NCBI RefSeq assembly: GCF_900111485.1
Contig: NZ_FOIC01000002.1
Location: 1-64,000, forward strand
Length of the DNA: 64,000 nt
Direction of reading: 5' to 3'
Origin: Natrinema hispanicum
Lineage (GTDB): Archaea > Halobacteriota > Halobacteria > Halobacteriales > Natrialbaceae
In this document: positions 16,827 through 24,124 of the stretch, piece after piece
Position numbering within the stretch: position 1 is the first letter of the stretch
Layout of the letters: every line of letters starts with the position of its first letter
Position numbers and translations under genes: made by a program
The notes under the pieces: model-generated
What the model saw: only the letters and a program-made list of their open reading frames with translations
What the model was told of the DNA's origin: nothing
Databases searched by the model: none

Positions 16827-16980
16827 GATAGGGGTATACGGGCCGAATGTTTCTCATTCCAGTATTGAACGTTGTCTTTTCAATTCAGTAATTCCCGATA
16901 CGAGATGGCGATCTCGGAACGAACTACCGGATGCAATCTCGGATGAATCGCTTTATTCTACAGGCGGGCAGGCTGAGTGC

Positions 16981-17014
16981 CTCGGGGCTTGACCCCGAGC
17001 GGTTCACTGTGAAC
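16981..17014. other. Two adjacent perfect hairpins near the permease 3' end
   Basis: CTCGGGG-CTTGA-CCCCGAG (16981-16999) is followed at once by GTTCAC-T-GTGAAC (17002-17014). They lie just downstream of the permease stop codon at 17029. They could terminate the permease transcript or be the remnant end of a mobile element; no transposase gene is adjacent. The rest of 16785-17028 shows no credible gene. Confidence 0.4.
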
Positions 17015-17028
17015 AGCCGACTGCGAAT

Positions 17029-17958
17029 CTAGAGTAGTAGATTGAAGAGCAATCCAATAGTCAAGATACCTGCCGCTAGTGTGGTCGCATATGCCGCGAT
17101 CAGTTCCTTTTTCATCACTTTATTCAGGATCATGAACTGCGGGAACGAGAGTGCGGCGACCGACATCATGAACGCCAGACCCGTTCCAACTGGCAGCCCT
17201 TTCCCGATCAGCGATTCGACGACCGGTATGACGCCGAGGATGTCGGTATACATTGGGACACCGACGGCGACCGCGCCGAAGACGCCGAGCGGTCCCGACA
17301 AGTACTGTGTCACCAGTTCGCCGGGCAGGTATCCGTGGATAACTGCACCCGCACCGACGCCGACGATAACGTATGGAACGATTTCGACGATGATGTCTTT
17401 TGCCTCGACGTAGGCCTCTCTGGCACGTTCTTTCCGGGTGGGCTCATCGATTTCGACATCCGAGTCGCCGAAATTGAACTCCTCGATGTATCTGTCGAAG
17501 CCCAGTTTATTGAGGGTGTAGCCGCTGGACATCCCGATTACGATCCCACTCACCGCATACAGAGCTGTCAGTTTGAACCCGACGACACCCGGCAGCACGA
17601 CGAGCGCAGCCTCGTTGATCATTGGCGAGACGGCGAGAAACGTGATCGTGATCCCGAACGGGATTCCCGCACCGACCATTCCGAGGAATATCGGAATCGT
17701 CGAACAGGAGCAAAACGGGGAGACGATTCCGAGCAACGCAGCGAGTGCGTATCCGGTTATTGCTCGCTTCCCCTCGAGATAGTCTCTGATCTTCTCCGGT
17801 GGAAAATACGTTCGAAGATACGTCACACCGAAAATCACGACGACGAGTATCGAGAGGATCTTCAGCGTGTCGTAGATCCAGAAATGAGCCGCCGCTCTCA
17901 GCGACCCCGTGAGCCCGAGAGCCTCGACTACGTACGTGGCAATCTGTTGAAAAACCAT
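17029..17958 (-). CDS. Permease of the DUF318/ArsP family
   Basis: A 309-residue membrane protein with about eight helices. It carries the family hallmark SPFCSCSTIPIFLGMVGAGI (cysteines 83 and 85), then AVSPMINEAALVVLPG and a repeated second half with a long cytoplasmic loop at about 155-190. ArsP members export trivalent organoarsenicals; other members handle unknown metals. The gene follows a thioredoxin-like gene by six bases, with an ArsR gene just downstream on the same strand, so metalloid efflux is likely. Base composition is AT-richer than the Acr3 operon, hinting at separate acquisition. Confidence 0.82.
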   Translation of the reverse strand: MVFQQIATYVVEALGLTGSLRAAAHFWIYDTLKILSILVVVIFGVTYLRTYFPPEKIRDYLEGKRAITGYALAALLGIVSPFCSCSTIPIFLGMVGAGIPFGITITFLAVSPMINEAALVVLPGVVGFKLTALYAVSGIVIGMSSGYTLNKLGFDRYIEEFNFGDSDVEIDEPTRKERAREAYVEAKDIIVEIVPYVIVGVGAGAVIHGYLPGELVTQYLSGPLGVFGAVAVGVPMYTDILGVIPVVESLIGKGLPVGTGLAFMMSVAALSFPQFMILNKVMKKELIAAYATTLAAGILTIGLLFNLLL

Positions 17959-17964
17959 GGTTTC

Positions 17965-18207
17965 TTACAACCGTTCCTCGATGAGCTCCTGTAACTGGTC
18001 TTCTGGCGGATTCGACCCGCTGAAGACCATTTCACCGTCGATTTCGAAACCTGGTGTGGACATAATGCCTTTCTCCGCCAGTTTCGCCATGTCTCCTTCC
18101 TTCTCTACGTCCGCGTCGAATCCGTTCTCCTCGACGACGTTCTGCGCTTTCTCCTTGAGCCGCGAGCAGTTGCTGCAATCGCCCGGTCCATAAACGATGA
18201 TTTTCAT
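17965..18207 (-). CDS. Thioredoxin-like small redox protein
   Basis: An 80-residue protein of the minimal thioredoxin type (TIGR00412-like, redox-active disulfide protein). It begins MKIIVYGPGDCSNCSRLKEK with the redox pair C11-x-x-C14, and has the cis-proline region IMSTPGFEIDGEMVFSG. It would reduce a disulfide or assist metalloid handling beside the downstream permease. The start at 18207 overlaps the stop of a 37-codon ORF (ATGA), and a longer frame upstream is basic and unlike the family. It is probably the second cistron of a promoter at 18315-18360. Confidence 0.85.
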   Translation of the reverse strand: MKIIVYGPGDCSNCSRLKEKAQNVVEENGFDADVEKEGDMAKLAEKGIMSTPGFEIDGEMVFSGSNPPEDQLQELIEERL

Positions 18208-18317
18208 CGGTCGCCTCCGATTTTTTCGATTTCGCCGGTCCAACGCCGGGAGTCATCTGCCGTCAAACCTGTTCTCGCCCGTGCGTCCACGGTCTTGTCG
18301 ACCACTGGATCTGCCAT
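18204..18317 (-). CDS. Short ORF coupled to the thioredoxin-like gene
   Basis: The ATG at 18317 opens 37 codons (MADPVVDKTVDARARTGLTA and onward to IEKIGGDR) and its TGA overlaps the thioredoxin-like ATG as ATGA. It starts within the promoter motif shared with arsR, so it is probably the first translated cistron on that transcript. No family is recognised; it may serve mainly to couple translation. Confidence 0.4.
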   Translation of the reverse strand: MADPVVDKTVDARARTGLTADDSRRWTGEIEKIGGDR

Positions 18318-18360
18318 ACATATCGACAAAGCTCGGTTCGGTATTAGTACGTTTCGATAA
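18315..18360 (-). promoter_or_regulatory. Promoter/operator motif of the thioredoxin-permease transcript (copy 2)
   Basis: The plus strand reads CATACATATCGACAAAG then, about 20 bases on, CGTTTCGATAA. It aligns with 16782-16826 over nearly its whole length with one gap, whereas the surrounding DNA does not align, which points to a functional regulatory block. Confidence 0.5.
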
Positions 18361-18662
18361 AAGCCAATTTGTTTGCGCAGAGCTCACTCAAAGCTGCCCT
18401 CGAGAGGGGCATGGATTCCGGGTTCGGAAAAGACAGATTCGGGGACAAATGGCCCCTATTCGTAGGGCTAAGGGAAGATGCTCCGGGAAACGCAAGTGCG
18501 AATATGAATCGATCGGGTACAGATCGAGTGCGACTGAACTCGAATCGAGTACCAATTAAATTGAGAAATCACGATGTAGTGGCCACTGCAGTTTACATGG
18601 AGGACACACTCCGATACGCTGTTTCTCGGATAGCGTTCAGCTATCCCACAAGAACGAACACC
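18361..18662. other. Intergenic stretch without a recognised gene
   Basis: About 300 bases of mixed composition between the permease promoter and the 3' end of the Rid-family gene. An open frame of about 114 codons crosses it on the plus strand, but it lacks the acidic composition and codon use of haloarchaeal proteins and overlaps the Rid gene. Nothing else is seen. Confidence 0.5.
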
Positions 18663-19085
18663 TTACTCGATCGCCGCAACCGCGTCGAGCTGAACGCGTG
18701 CACCGCCAAGTAACTCAGACACACCGACGATACTGCGCGCTGGAAGCTGTTCGCCGAATGCCTCGCGATAGACTTCGTTGACCGAGTCGTACTGCTCGAG
18801 GTCGGTGAGATACACCGTCACTTTGAGCACGTCGTCGAGCGTTCGGCCCTGTTCCTCGAGTGCCGTCTCGAGGTTCGAGAGCGCGTGTTGCATCTGTTCT
18901 GCCGCGGACTGTGCTGATGGGACGGTCCCGTCTTCGGTCGGCAGTTGGCCCTCCAAAAAGAGGAGGTCAGAACTCCCGGTCTTCGTGCCATAGCCGCCGG
19001 TAAATGCCGTTCCGGCACGCTGTTTGCGGCCAGTGGTACTTGCACGAGACGACAACTGGTGCTGATCGGTTTTCGACTGTTGCAC
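18663..19085 (-). CDS. Rid (YjgF/YER057c/UK114) family protein
   Basis: A 140-residue protein with the chorismate-mutase-like Rid fold: LLFLEGQLPTEDGTVPS, the long helix EQMQHALSNLETALEEQG, LDDVLKVTVYLTDLEQYDSV and the C-terminal PARSIVGVSELLGGARVQLD with the arginine that binds the carboxylate in RidA. Rid enzymes hydrolyse reactive enamines from amino-acid metabolism; some members lack activity. The start is taken at the GTG at 19085 because a minus-strand CCTATAAG box lies about 26 bases upstream; an ATG at 19136 lies upstream of that box. The first 30 residues are family-atypical. It lies between the two arsenic modules. Confidence 0.75.
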   Translation of the reverse strand: MQQSKTDQHQLSSRASTTGRKQRAGTAFTGGYGTKTGSSDLLFLEGQLPTEDGTVPSAQSAAEQMQHALSNLETALEEQGRTLDDVLKVTVYLTDLEQYDSVNEVYREAFGEQLPARSIVGVSELLGGARVQLDAVAAIE

Positions 19086-19192
19086 AGTACGATTGAGGGG
19101 CTGCTCACTTATAGGAGTGTTGGGTGAACTGCACAAGTCTGTCTCGGATCAGAAATCAATGATATGAGAGATAGAACGGAATACCAGTCGGA

Positions 19193-19220
19193 AGTATTAA
19201 TTGAAGAGTCCTTCAATCAA
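19193..19220 (+). promoter_or_regulatory. arsR-acr3-arsC promoter with inverted-repeat operator
   Basis: The TATA-like AAGTATTAAT (19192-19201) runs into TTAATTGAAG-AGTC-CTTCAATCAA, an inverted repeat with 9 of 10 positions paired, centred at 19208-19209. It sits between box A and the arsR ATG at 19228, where a bound ArsR dimer would block RNA polymerase. Confidence 0.6.
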
Positions 19221-19227
19221 AGAGGTG

Positions 19228-19626
19228 ATGGCAACAGCGACACAACGTCTCCAGCGCTACCTCGAGGACGAACTCGAGGACTGTCGTCCCGAGGACGTCG
19301 ACCAGCGGCTCGACGAACTGGACACGCTCGAAGCGGTGCTCTCGACGGATCGGATCGAGGGAGACCTCGATGTACTGACGGCGCTTGCAAACGAGACGCG
19401 ATACAAACTCGTACGGCTCCTCGTGGCCGCCGATGGCGAGCTCTGTGTCTGTGAACTAAACGCGATGATCGATGCAAGCGAGAGTGCGATCAGCCACGCG
19501 CTCTCGGATCTGACCGACGCTGAACTCATTACGTGCCGAAAGGACGGGCGCTGGCGGAAGTATCGTGCCTCGAACGGCGCGATTGCGATCCTGACGCTGT
19601 TGGATGGAGTGTTCGCGAATGAGTGA
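19228..19626 (+). CDS. arsR: ArsR-family arsenic-responsive repressor (second)
   Basis: A 132-residue winged-helix repressor. After an acidic helical N-terminal part comes LTALANETRYKLVRLLVAAD, the sensor motif GELCVCELN (the classic ELCVCDL-type arsenic site), the recognition helix ASESAISHALSDLTDAELIT and wing CRKDGRWRKYRAS. It lies first in the arsR-acr3-arsC operon and its stop region overlaps the acr3 start by eight bases. The ATG at 19228 is chosen because the operator and TATA box lie just upstream; nine further upstream codons would cover the operator. It very likely represses its own operon until As(III) binds. Confidence 0.88.
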   Translation: MATATQRLQRYLEDELEDCRPEDVDQRLDELDTLEAVLSTDRIEGDLDVLTALANETRYKLVRLLVAADGELCVCELNAMIDASESAISHALSDLTDAELITCRKDGRWRKYRASNGAIAILTLLDGVFANE

Positions 19627-20785
19627 TACCGACGGGCACGAACACGGCCCGAACTGTGGCTGTGAGAGCTGTGGCGACCCGCGGTCGATGGATTTTCTCG
19701 ACAAGTATCTCACCGTCTGGATCTTCGGGGCGATGGCTCTCGGCGTCGGTCTCGGCTTCGTTGCGCCGTCAGTCACCCAGCCGATTCAGGAGCTCCATCT
19801 CGTTCAGATCGGGCTGATCGCGATGATGTATCCGCCACTGGCGAAAGCTGACTACTCGCGACTCCCGACCGTCTTTCGTAACTGGCGCGTCCTCGGGTTG
19901 AGTCTGATCCAGAATTGGCTCATCGGTCCGACGCTGATGTTCGGGCTCGCGGTCGTCTTCTTCAGCGGACTCGTTCCCGGACTTCCCGCGCGCCCGGAGT
20001 ACTTCCTCGGACTCGTCTTCATCGGCATGGCCCGGTGTATCGCGATGGTGCTCGTCTGGAACGAACTCGCCGACGGCTCGACCGAGTACGTCACCGGGCT
20101 GGTCGCCTTCAACAGTCTCTTCCAGATCGTTACCTACGGCGTGTACGTCTGGTTCTTCGGCCTGTTTCTCCCGCCGCTCCTTGGCATGGAGACGCTCGTC
20201 GCCGGCATCGAGACGTTCAACGTGACGCCAGCACAGGTGTTCAGGGCGATCGTCATCTTCCTCGGCATTCCCTTCGCCGGCGGCTTCCTTACCCGATATA
20301 TCGGAACGCGAACCAAAGGCGAAGCGTGGTACGACGAGGAGTTCGTCCCGAAGATCGATCCCGTGACGCTGGTCGCGCTCCTGTTTACCGTCATCGTGAT
20401 GTTCGCGACCCAGGGCGAGGCCATCGTCGCATCGCCCGGTGACGTGCTCTTGATCGCCGTCCCGCTGACGATCTATTTCGTCGTCATGTTCCTCGTGAGC
20501 TTCGGGATGGGCAGAGGGATCGGCGCGGATTACTCGACGACGACGGCGATCGGTTTCACCGCCGCCTCGAACAACTTCGAACTCGCGATCGCGGTCGCGG
20601 TCGCCGTCTTCGGCGTGGGCTCCGGCGTCGCCTTCACGACCGTCGTCGGCCCACTGATCGAAGTCCCCGTTCTGCTCGCGCTGGTCAACGTCGCGCTGTA
20701 CTTCCAGCGGCGCTTCGACTGGAGTGGTGCCACGACCGGCCGCCTCGAGCCATCAGCCCCAAAATCGACCCCCGACGACGACTGA
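19619..20785 (+). CDS. acr3: Arsenite efflux permease Acr3
   Basis: A 388-residue ACR3 transporter with about ten membrane helices that exports arsenite using the proton motive force. It contains LVQIGLIAMMYPPLAKADYS, the essential cysteine motif MARCIAMVLVWNELADG, and late-helix AIGFTAASNNFELAIAVAVA with the conserved glutamate. The N-terminus (residues about 8-20, HGPNCGCESCGDP) adds three cysteines and histidines not part of the core, a possible metalloid docking tail. Start at 19619 overlaps arsR (ATGAGTGA) and is preferred to an in-frame ATG five codons upstream inside arsR. arsC follows after six bases. Confidence 0.92.
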   Translation: MSDTDGHEHGPNCGCESCGDPRSMDFLDKYLTVWIFGAMALGVGLGFVAPSVTQPIQELHLVQIGLIAMMYPPLAKADYSRLPTVFRNWRVLGLSLIQNWLIGPTLMFGLAVVFFSGLVPGLPARPEYFLGLVFIGMARCIAMVLVWNELADGSTEYVTGLVAFNSLFQIVTYGVYVWFFGLFLPPLLGMETLVAGIETFNVTPAQVFRAIVIFLGIPFAGGFLTRYIGTRTKGEAWYDEEFVPKIDPVTLVALLFTVIVMFATQGEAIVASPGDVLLIAVPLTIYFVVMFLVSFGMGRGIGADYSTTTAIGFTAASNNFELAIAVAVAVFGVGSGVAFTTVVGPLIEVPVLLALVNVALYFQRRFDWSGATTGRLEPSAPKSTPDDD

Positions 20786-20791
20786 TACCCA

Positions 20792-21238
20792 ATGACTTCA
20801 CACACCGATTCCACCGATCCGACTCGTATCGCCTTCGTCTGTGTCCAGAACGCAGGCCGGTCACAGATGGCCTACGCGTTCGCAAAGCAAGAACTGGAAA
20901 CGCGAGCGCTCGCCGCCGAAATCGACCTCATCACCGGCGGCACGCGACCCGCCGACCACGTCCACGACGAGGTCGTCGACGCGATGGCCGACACGGGAAT
21001 CGACATCGCCGATCGGACGCCACGAGAGGTTACCTTCGAGGACCTTCAGGCGAGCGACTACGTCATCACGATGGGCTGTTCGGCTGCCGACGTCTGCCCG
21101 GCCAACTGGGCTGGCGAGAACCGTGACTGGGATCTCGAGGACCCGGACGGAAAATCACCGGCGGCAGTCGCGACGATTCGTGACGAGATCGAACACCGCG
21201 TGGGCTCGCTGTTCGACGAACTCGAGACGACCCGGTAA
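20792..21238 (+). CDS. arsC: Arsenate reductase, low-molecular-weight phosphatase type
   Basis: A 148-residue LMW protein-tyrosine-phosphatase-fold arsenate reductase. The P-loop is CVQNAGRSQM (C-x5-R-S), followed by the aspartate/Cys region DYVITMGCSAADVCPANWAG, which supplies the resolving cysteines of thioredoxin-coupled ArsC; and the DPDGK loop with the general-acid aspartate. It turns As(V) into As(III) for export by Acr3, encoded six bases upstream. The thioredoxin-like protein at 17965-18207 could be an electron donor, but this is a guess. Confidence 0.88.
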   Translation: MTSHTDSTDPTRIAFVCVQNAGRSQMAYAFAKQELETRALAAEIDLITGGTRPADHVHDEVVDAMADTGIDIADRTPREVTFEDLQASDYVITMGCSAADVCPANWAGENRDWDLEDPDGKSPAAVATIRDEIEHRVGSLFDELETTR

Positions 21239-21248
21239 GCTAGCGCGA

Positions 21249-21539
21249 TCAGAGCCGGTCCGTACTCACGTCTACGCCCGGCGGCATCACGAGCAGAAAG
21301 CCACGGAAGTGAATGAGATTCCCGCCTGATTCCTTGACGTCGCGTGCGAACCCGGAGGCCAGTTCGTTTACGTTCCCCTCGACGTTGAGGACCAGTACGT
21401 TCCCCTTTGAAACCGCCTCGAGCCACTCCTCGGCCGGCGTCTCCCCGTCGAGGACGCCGAGGACGATGCTGCCTTCGATCTCGAGTTCGTCGTCGATGTG
21501 TTCCTCGACGGTCCGAAGGTCGAGGTCGAAATCGCTCAT
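21249..21539 (-). CDS. DUF5779 family protein
   Basis: A 96-residue haloarchaeal protein starting MSDFDLDLRTVEEHIDDELE. It has alternating strands and helices (SIVLGVLDGETPAEEWLEAV, VLVLNVEGNVNELASGFARD, NLIHFRGFLLVMPPGVDVST), fitting the DUF5779 family, which is conserved in haloarchaea and of unknown function. The in-frame ATG 22 codons upstream is not used because the added residues are basic and outside the family. It converges on arsC with ten bases between stops, and appears unrelated to arsenic resistance. Confidence 0.7.
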   Translation of the reverse strand: MSDFDLDLRTVEEHIDDELEIEGSIVLGVLDGETPAEEWLEAVSKGNVLVLNVEGNVNELASGFARDVKESGGNLIHFRGFLLVMPPGVDVSTDRL

Positions 21540-21666
21540 ACCGGGTGGGTCGAACTGCGGCGAGAAAAACGTTCGCCTCGGCCGGACGGTCCCGTGGACG
21601 ATCACATGCGGCGTTTCACGCCCTCCGCTGTGGCTGTACGCTCATGTGACGGGAGGAGATATCGCG

Positions 21667-22122
21667 TCAGTCCATCGGGAACTCTTTCTGGAAGCCGCGG
21701 AACTCGGTGCGGTGGGCCTCCTCGTCGGCGAGGATCGTCACCGCCACGTCTTCGGTAACGGGATCGTTCGCATCGTCGGCTGCCTCCACCAGCGACCGAT
21801 AGGTCTCGATGGCTGCTTCCTCCGCCTCGAGGACGCCGTCGATGACTGACTGGACGTCGGTGGTGTCTTCGGGCGGCTGGAGGCTGTGCTGGTTGGCCTC
21901 GAACGACTCCGAACCCGGCGGAGACTCGTCGAGTTGCTTCAGCCGCTCGCCGAGAATCCGCGCGTGGTCGAGTTCCTCCGGGATATCTTCCTCGAGACTC
22001 TCTTTGACTTCCTCGGCGTGAATGCCGTCGAGAACAATGGCGTTCGTCCGGTAGTTCATTACAGTCTCGAGCTCGTCGATATACGCCTCCGTCAGCAGGT
22101 CGATGATTTCGTCGGTCGTCAT
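21667..22122 (-). CDS. Ferritin-like / rubrerythrin-type four-helix protein
   Basis: A 151-residue helical protein starting MTTDEIIDLLTEAYIDELET. Carboxylate and histidine ligands suitable for a di-iron site occur in the right places: E in AYIDELETVMNY, EELDHARILGERL (E-x2-H type), EAEEAAIETYRSLVEAADD and DEEAHRTEFRGFQKE. It likely oxidises or stores iron, or protects against peroxide, in the cytoplasm. A start further upstream is possible but the extra residues are not family-like. It stands alone between DUF5779 and the leuA promoter region. Confidence 0.75.
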   Translation of the reverse strand: MTTDEIIDLLTEAYIDELETVMNYRTNAIVLDGIHAEEVKESLEEDIPEELDHARILGERLKQLDESPPGSESFEANQHSLQPPEDTTDVQSVIDGVLEAEEAAIETYRSLVEAADDANDPVTEDVAVTILADEEAHRTEFRGFQKEFPMD

Positions 22123-22563
22123 GCCTGTCGCTCTACGACAGCCGGATATAAAGTATTGACATGTGTTCGCGCTCGTCCGTCCCGTCACCGCTCACTCGTA
22201 AACCTCGTGTGCGCGCCGTTACGGACTGGCCACTTATCCAGAAACGAGAGCGAAAGTAGCACAGTTCACGTTTCGAGCGGCCTACGAGCAGATAGAGTGA
22301 CCGTTTGTCGATCAGCGACCGCGCGCGAGCGCTCGAGCGAGGTTGAGTGGGGCAAGCAGGGAGGAATTCGTGGCCACTGCTCGAGAAACACGTCGATCGG
22401 CGGGCTCGTGCTATACAGTATTAGGAGATATGGTCGGATAATAGGTAGGCGCTGTCATGCGATTTTCGGATCTCAATAAACGATTGTGATGATCTCGATC
22501 GTCGATCACTGTCAGGGACAGCGGTAGTTTTATATATATCGTCGCACCTGGGATTCAGATACA
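22123..22563. other. Long intergenic region upstream of leuA
   Basis: About 440 bases between the divergent ferritin-like gene and leuA. Composition falls toward the leuA end, where the TATA box is found. Open frames here lack haloarchaeal protein character. No RNA gene or strong hairpin was recognised. Confidence 0.5.
22529..22540 (+). promoter_or_regulatory. TATA box of leuA (leaderless)
   Basis: TTTATATATATC is centred about 28 bases before the ATG at 22564. It fixes the true start of the frameshifted leuA gene well upstream of the longest intact frame. Confidence 0.65.
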
Positions 22564-23797
22564 ATGTCTTCACAAGACAGCCCATCCTCTGACAACAGTC
22601 AGGGGGGTCGAGTTCTTCCAGGGCACGTTAGATTCCACTGACGAAATAGAGTCAGCACGTGTCTTTGATACGACCCTCCGGGACGGCGAGCAGTCGCCCG
22701 GCACTTCGTTCTCTTACGACGATAAACGGCAGATCGCGTCCATCTTGGACGAGATGGGAACCCACGTCATCGAGTCCGGGTTCCCCGTCAACTCGGACGC
22801 GGAGTTCGAGGCCGTTCGTGATATCGCTTCGGCAACCAGTTCGACGACCTGTGGCTTAGCCCGCGTCGTCGACAAAGACATCGAAGCGGCACTCGATTCC
22901 GGCGTCGAGATGGTGCACACGTTCGTGTCCACCAGCGACGTTCAGATCGAGGATTCGATGCACGCCACCCGTGAGGAGGTCGTAGAACGCGCAGTCGAGT
23001 CGGTCGAACGCATCACCGAGGCAGGCGCAACCTGCATGTTCTCGCCGATGGATGCGACGCGAACCGACGAACAGTTCCTGATCGAGGTCATCGAGGCGGT
23101 CACCGAGGCTGGAACCGACTGGATCAACATTCCCGACACCACCGGCGTCGCCACACCGACCCGGTTCAAGGCGATGATCGAGAAGGTCCTGGCCCACACT
23201 GACGCTCGGGTCGACGTCCACGCACACGACGACTTCGGGCTGGCCACCGCCAACGCCTTAGCCGGCATCGAAGCGGGCGCATCCCAGGCGCAGGTCTCGG
23301 TCAACTCCATCGGTGAGCGGGCCGGCAACGCCGCCTACGAGGAGTTCGTGATGGCCGTCGAGTCGCTCTACCAGACCGACACGGGGATCGACACGACGCG
23401 GATCACCGAGCTCTCGGAGATCGTCGAGGAGAAAAGCGGGATGCCGACACCGGGCAACAAGCCCGTCGTCGGCGACAACGCTTTCTCTCACGAGAGCGGC
23501 ATCCACGCCGCCGGCGTCATCGAAAACTCCGACACCTTCGAGCCCGGCGTGATGACCCCCGAAATGATCGGTGCCGAGCGCAAGCTCGTCATGGGGAAAC
23601 ACACCGGTACCCACTCAGTTCGGGAACGACTCGTCGAGTGTGGCTTCGATCCCACCGACGAGCAGGTGCGCGCCGTCACCCGCCGCGTCAAAGATTACGG
23701 GGCCGAGAAGCGCCGCGTCACGGTCGACGTCTTGGAGCGCTTCGCCGAGGAGGCTGGCGTCGAACGCCAGTCCGAGGAAGAGGAGGTGCGCGTCTAA
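22564..23797 (+). pseudogene. leuA: 2-isopropylmalate/(R)-citramalate synthase, frameshifted in this sequence
   Basis: The leaderless ATG at 22564 opens MSSQDSPSSDNSQG and then loses frame in a run of six G (22602-22607). Deleting one G continues with VEFFQGTLDST, the catalytic RVFDTTLRDGEQSPGTSFSY, then the HMG-CoA-lyase-like TIM barrel (ESGFPVNSDAEF, DVHAHDDFGLATANALAGIE, NSIGERAGNAA) to 23797, giving 410 residues. The protein condenses acetyl-CoA with 2-oxoisovalerate or pyruvate. It lacks the roughly 130-residue C-terminal regulatory domain of classical LeuA, so (R)-citramalate synthase is a real alternative. The intact downstream reading frame and intact pathway genes make a homopolymer sequencing error the simplest explanation. 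Confidence 0.85.
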
Positions 23798-23874
23798 GGG
23801 ATGTCTTCCCTGTTTGCTACCGGCCGCGAGCCCCAGCTATCGCGTTCGCTCCAGCGAACTGGCGCGACTCGTAA

Positions 23875-23882
23875 GGATTATC
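23875..23882 (+). promoter_or_regulatory. TATA box upstream of the ilvB leader ORF
   Basis: GGATTATC lies about 31 bases before the ATG at 23910. It would start a transcript at the leader ORF, leaving about 210 bases between transcript start and ilvB. Confidence 0.4.
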
Positions 23883-23909
23883 ACCCTCGAGAGAGCTACG
23901 TAATCAGTA

Positions 23910-23996
23910 ATGACGGTTCGCGCTTCCCTGTCGGCTCGTGTCCGCACAGTCGACACCAGCGCGCTCGCTCCGATTCGTATTGTAGGGGCATCCTAG
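23910..23996 (+). CDS. Leader ORF upstream of ilvB
   Basis: Twenty-eight codons reading MTVRASLSARVRTVDTSALA and PIRIVGAS, ending at TAG 23994-23996. Eight of the 28 residues are Val, Leu or Ile, the amino acids made by the pathway, mostly in the last third. A short hairpin, GGGGC-ATCCTA-GCCCC (23985-24000), covers its stop codon. It could be a leader peptide involved in amino-acid-dependent control, or a chance ORF; the bias is modest. Confidence 0.35.
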   Translation: MTVRASLSARVRTVDTSALAPIRIVGAS

Positions 23997-24067
23997 CCCC
24001 ATCTTCAGTACCTCGCAGCTCCGGACCGGAATCCGCATCGTTCTCCGAGCGATCAGCAATCCACCAG

Positions 24068-24124
24068 ATGACACACTACCGTACACCACCCGATCGCCAC
24101 ACACTGGCGGGAGGTAATCGATGA
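24068..24124 (+). CDS. 18-codon ORF overlapping the ilvB start
   Basis: The ATG at 24068 opens MTHYRTPPDRHTLAGGNR and its TGA overlaps the ilvB ATG (ATGA). A Shine-Dalgarno-like GGGAGGT lies inside its end, five bases before ilvB. This layout suggests coupled or re-initiated translation of ilvB from a leadered transcript, in contrast with the leaderless genes around. Confidence 0.35.
   Translation: MTHYRTPPDRHTLAGGNR

Noticed and set aside
18369-18713. 114-codon plus-strand frame between the permease promoter and the Rid gene
   Set aside because: Weak codon bias, basic composition and overlap with the 3' end of the Rid gene.
21886-22479. 197-codon plus-strand frame
   Set aside because: It overlaps the ferritin-like gene in antisense and runs into the leuA promoter region without conserved features.
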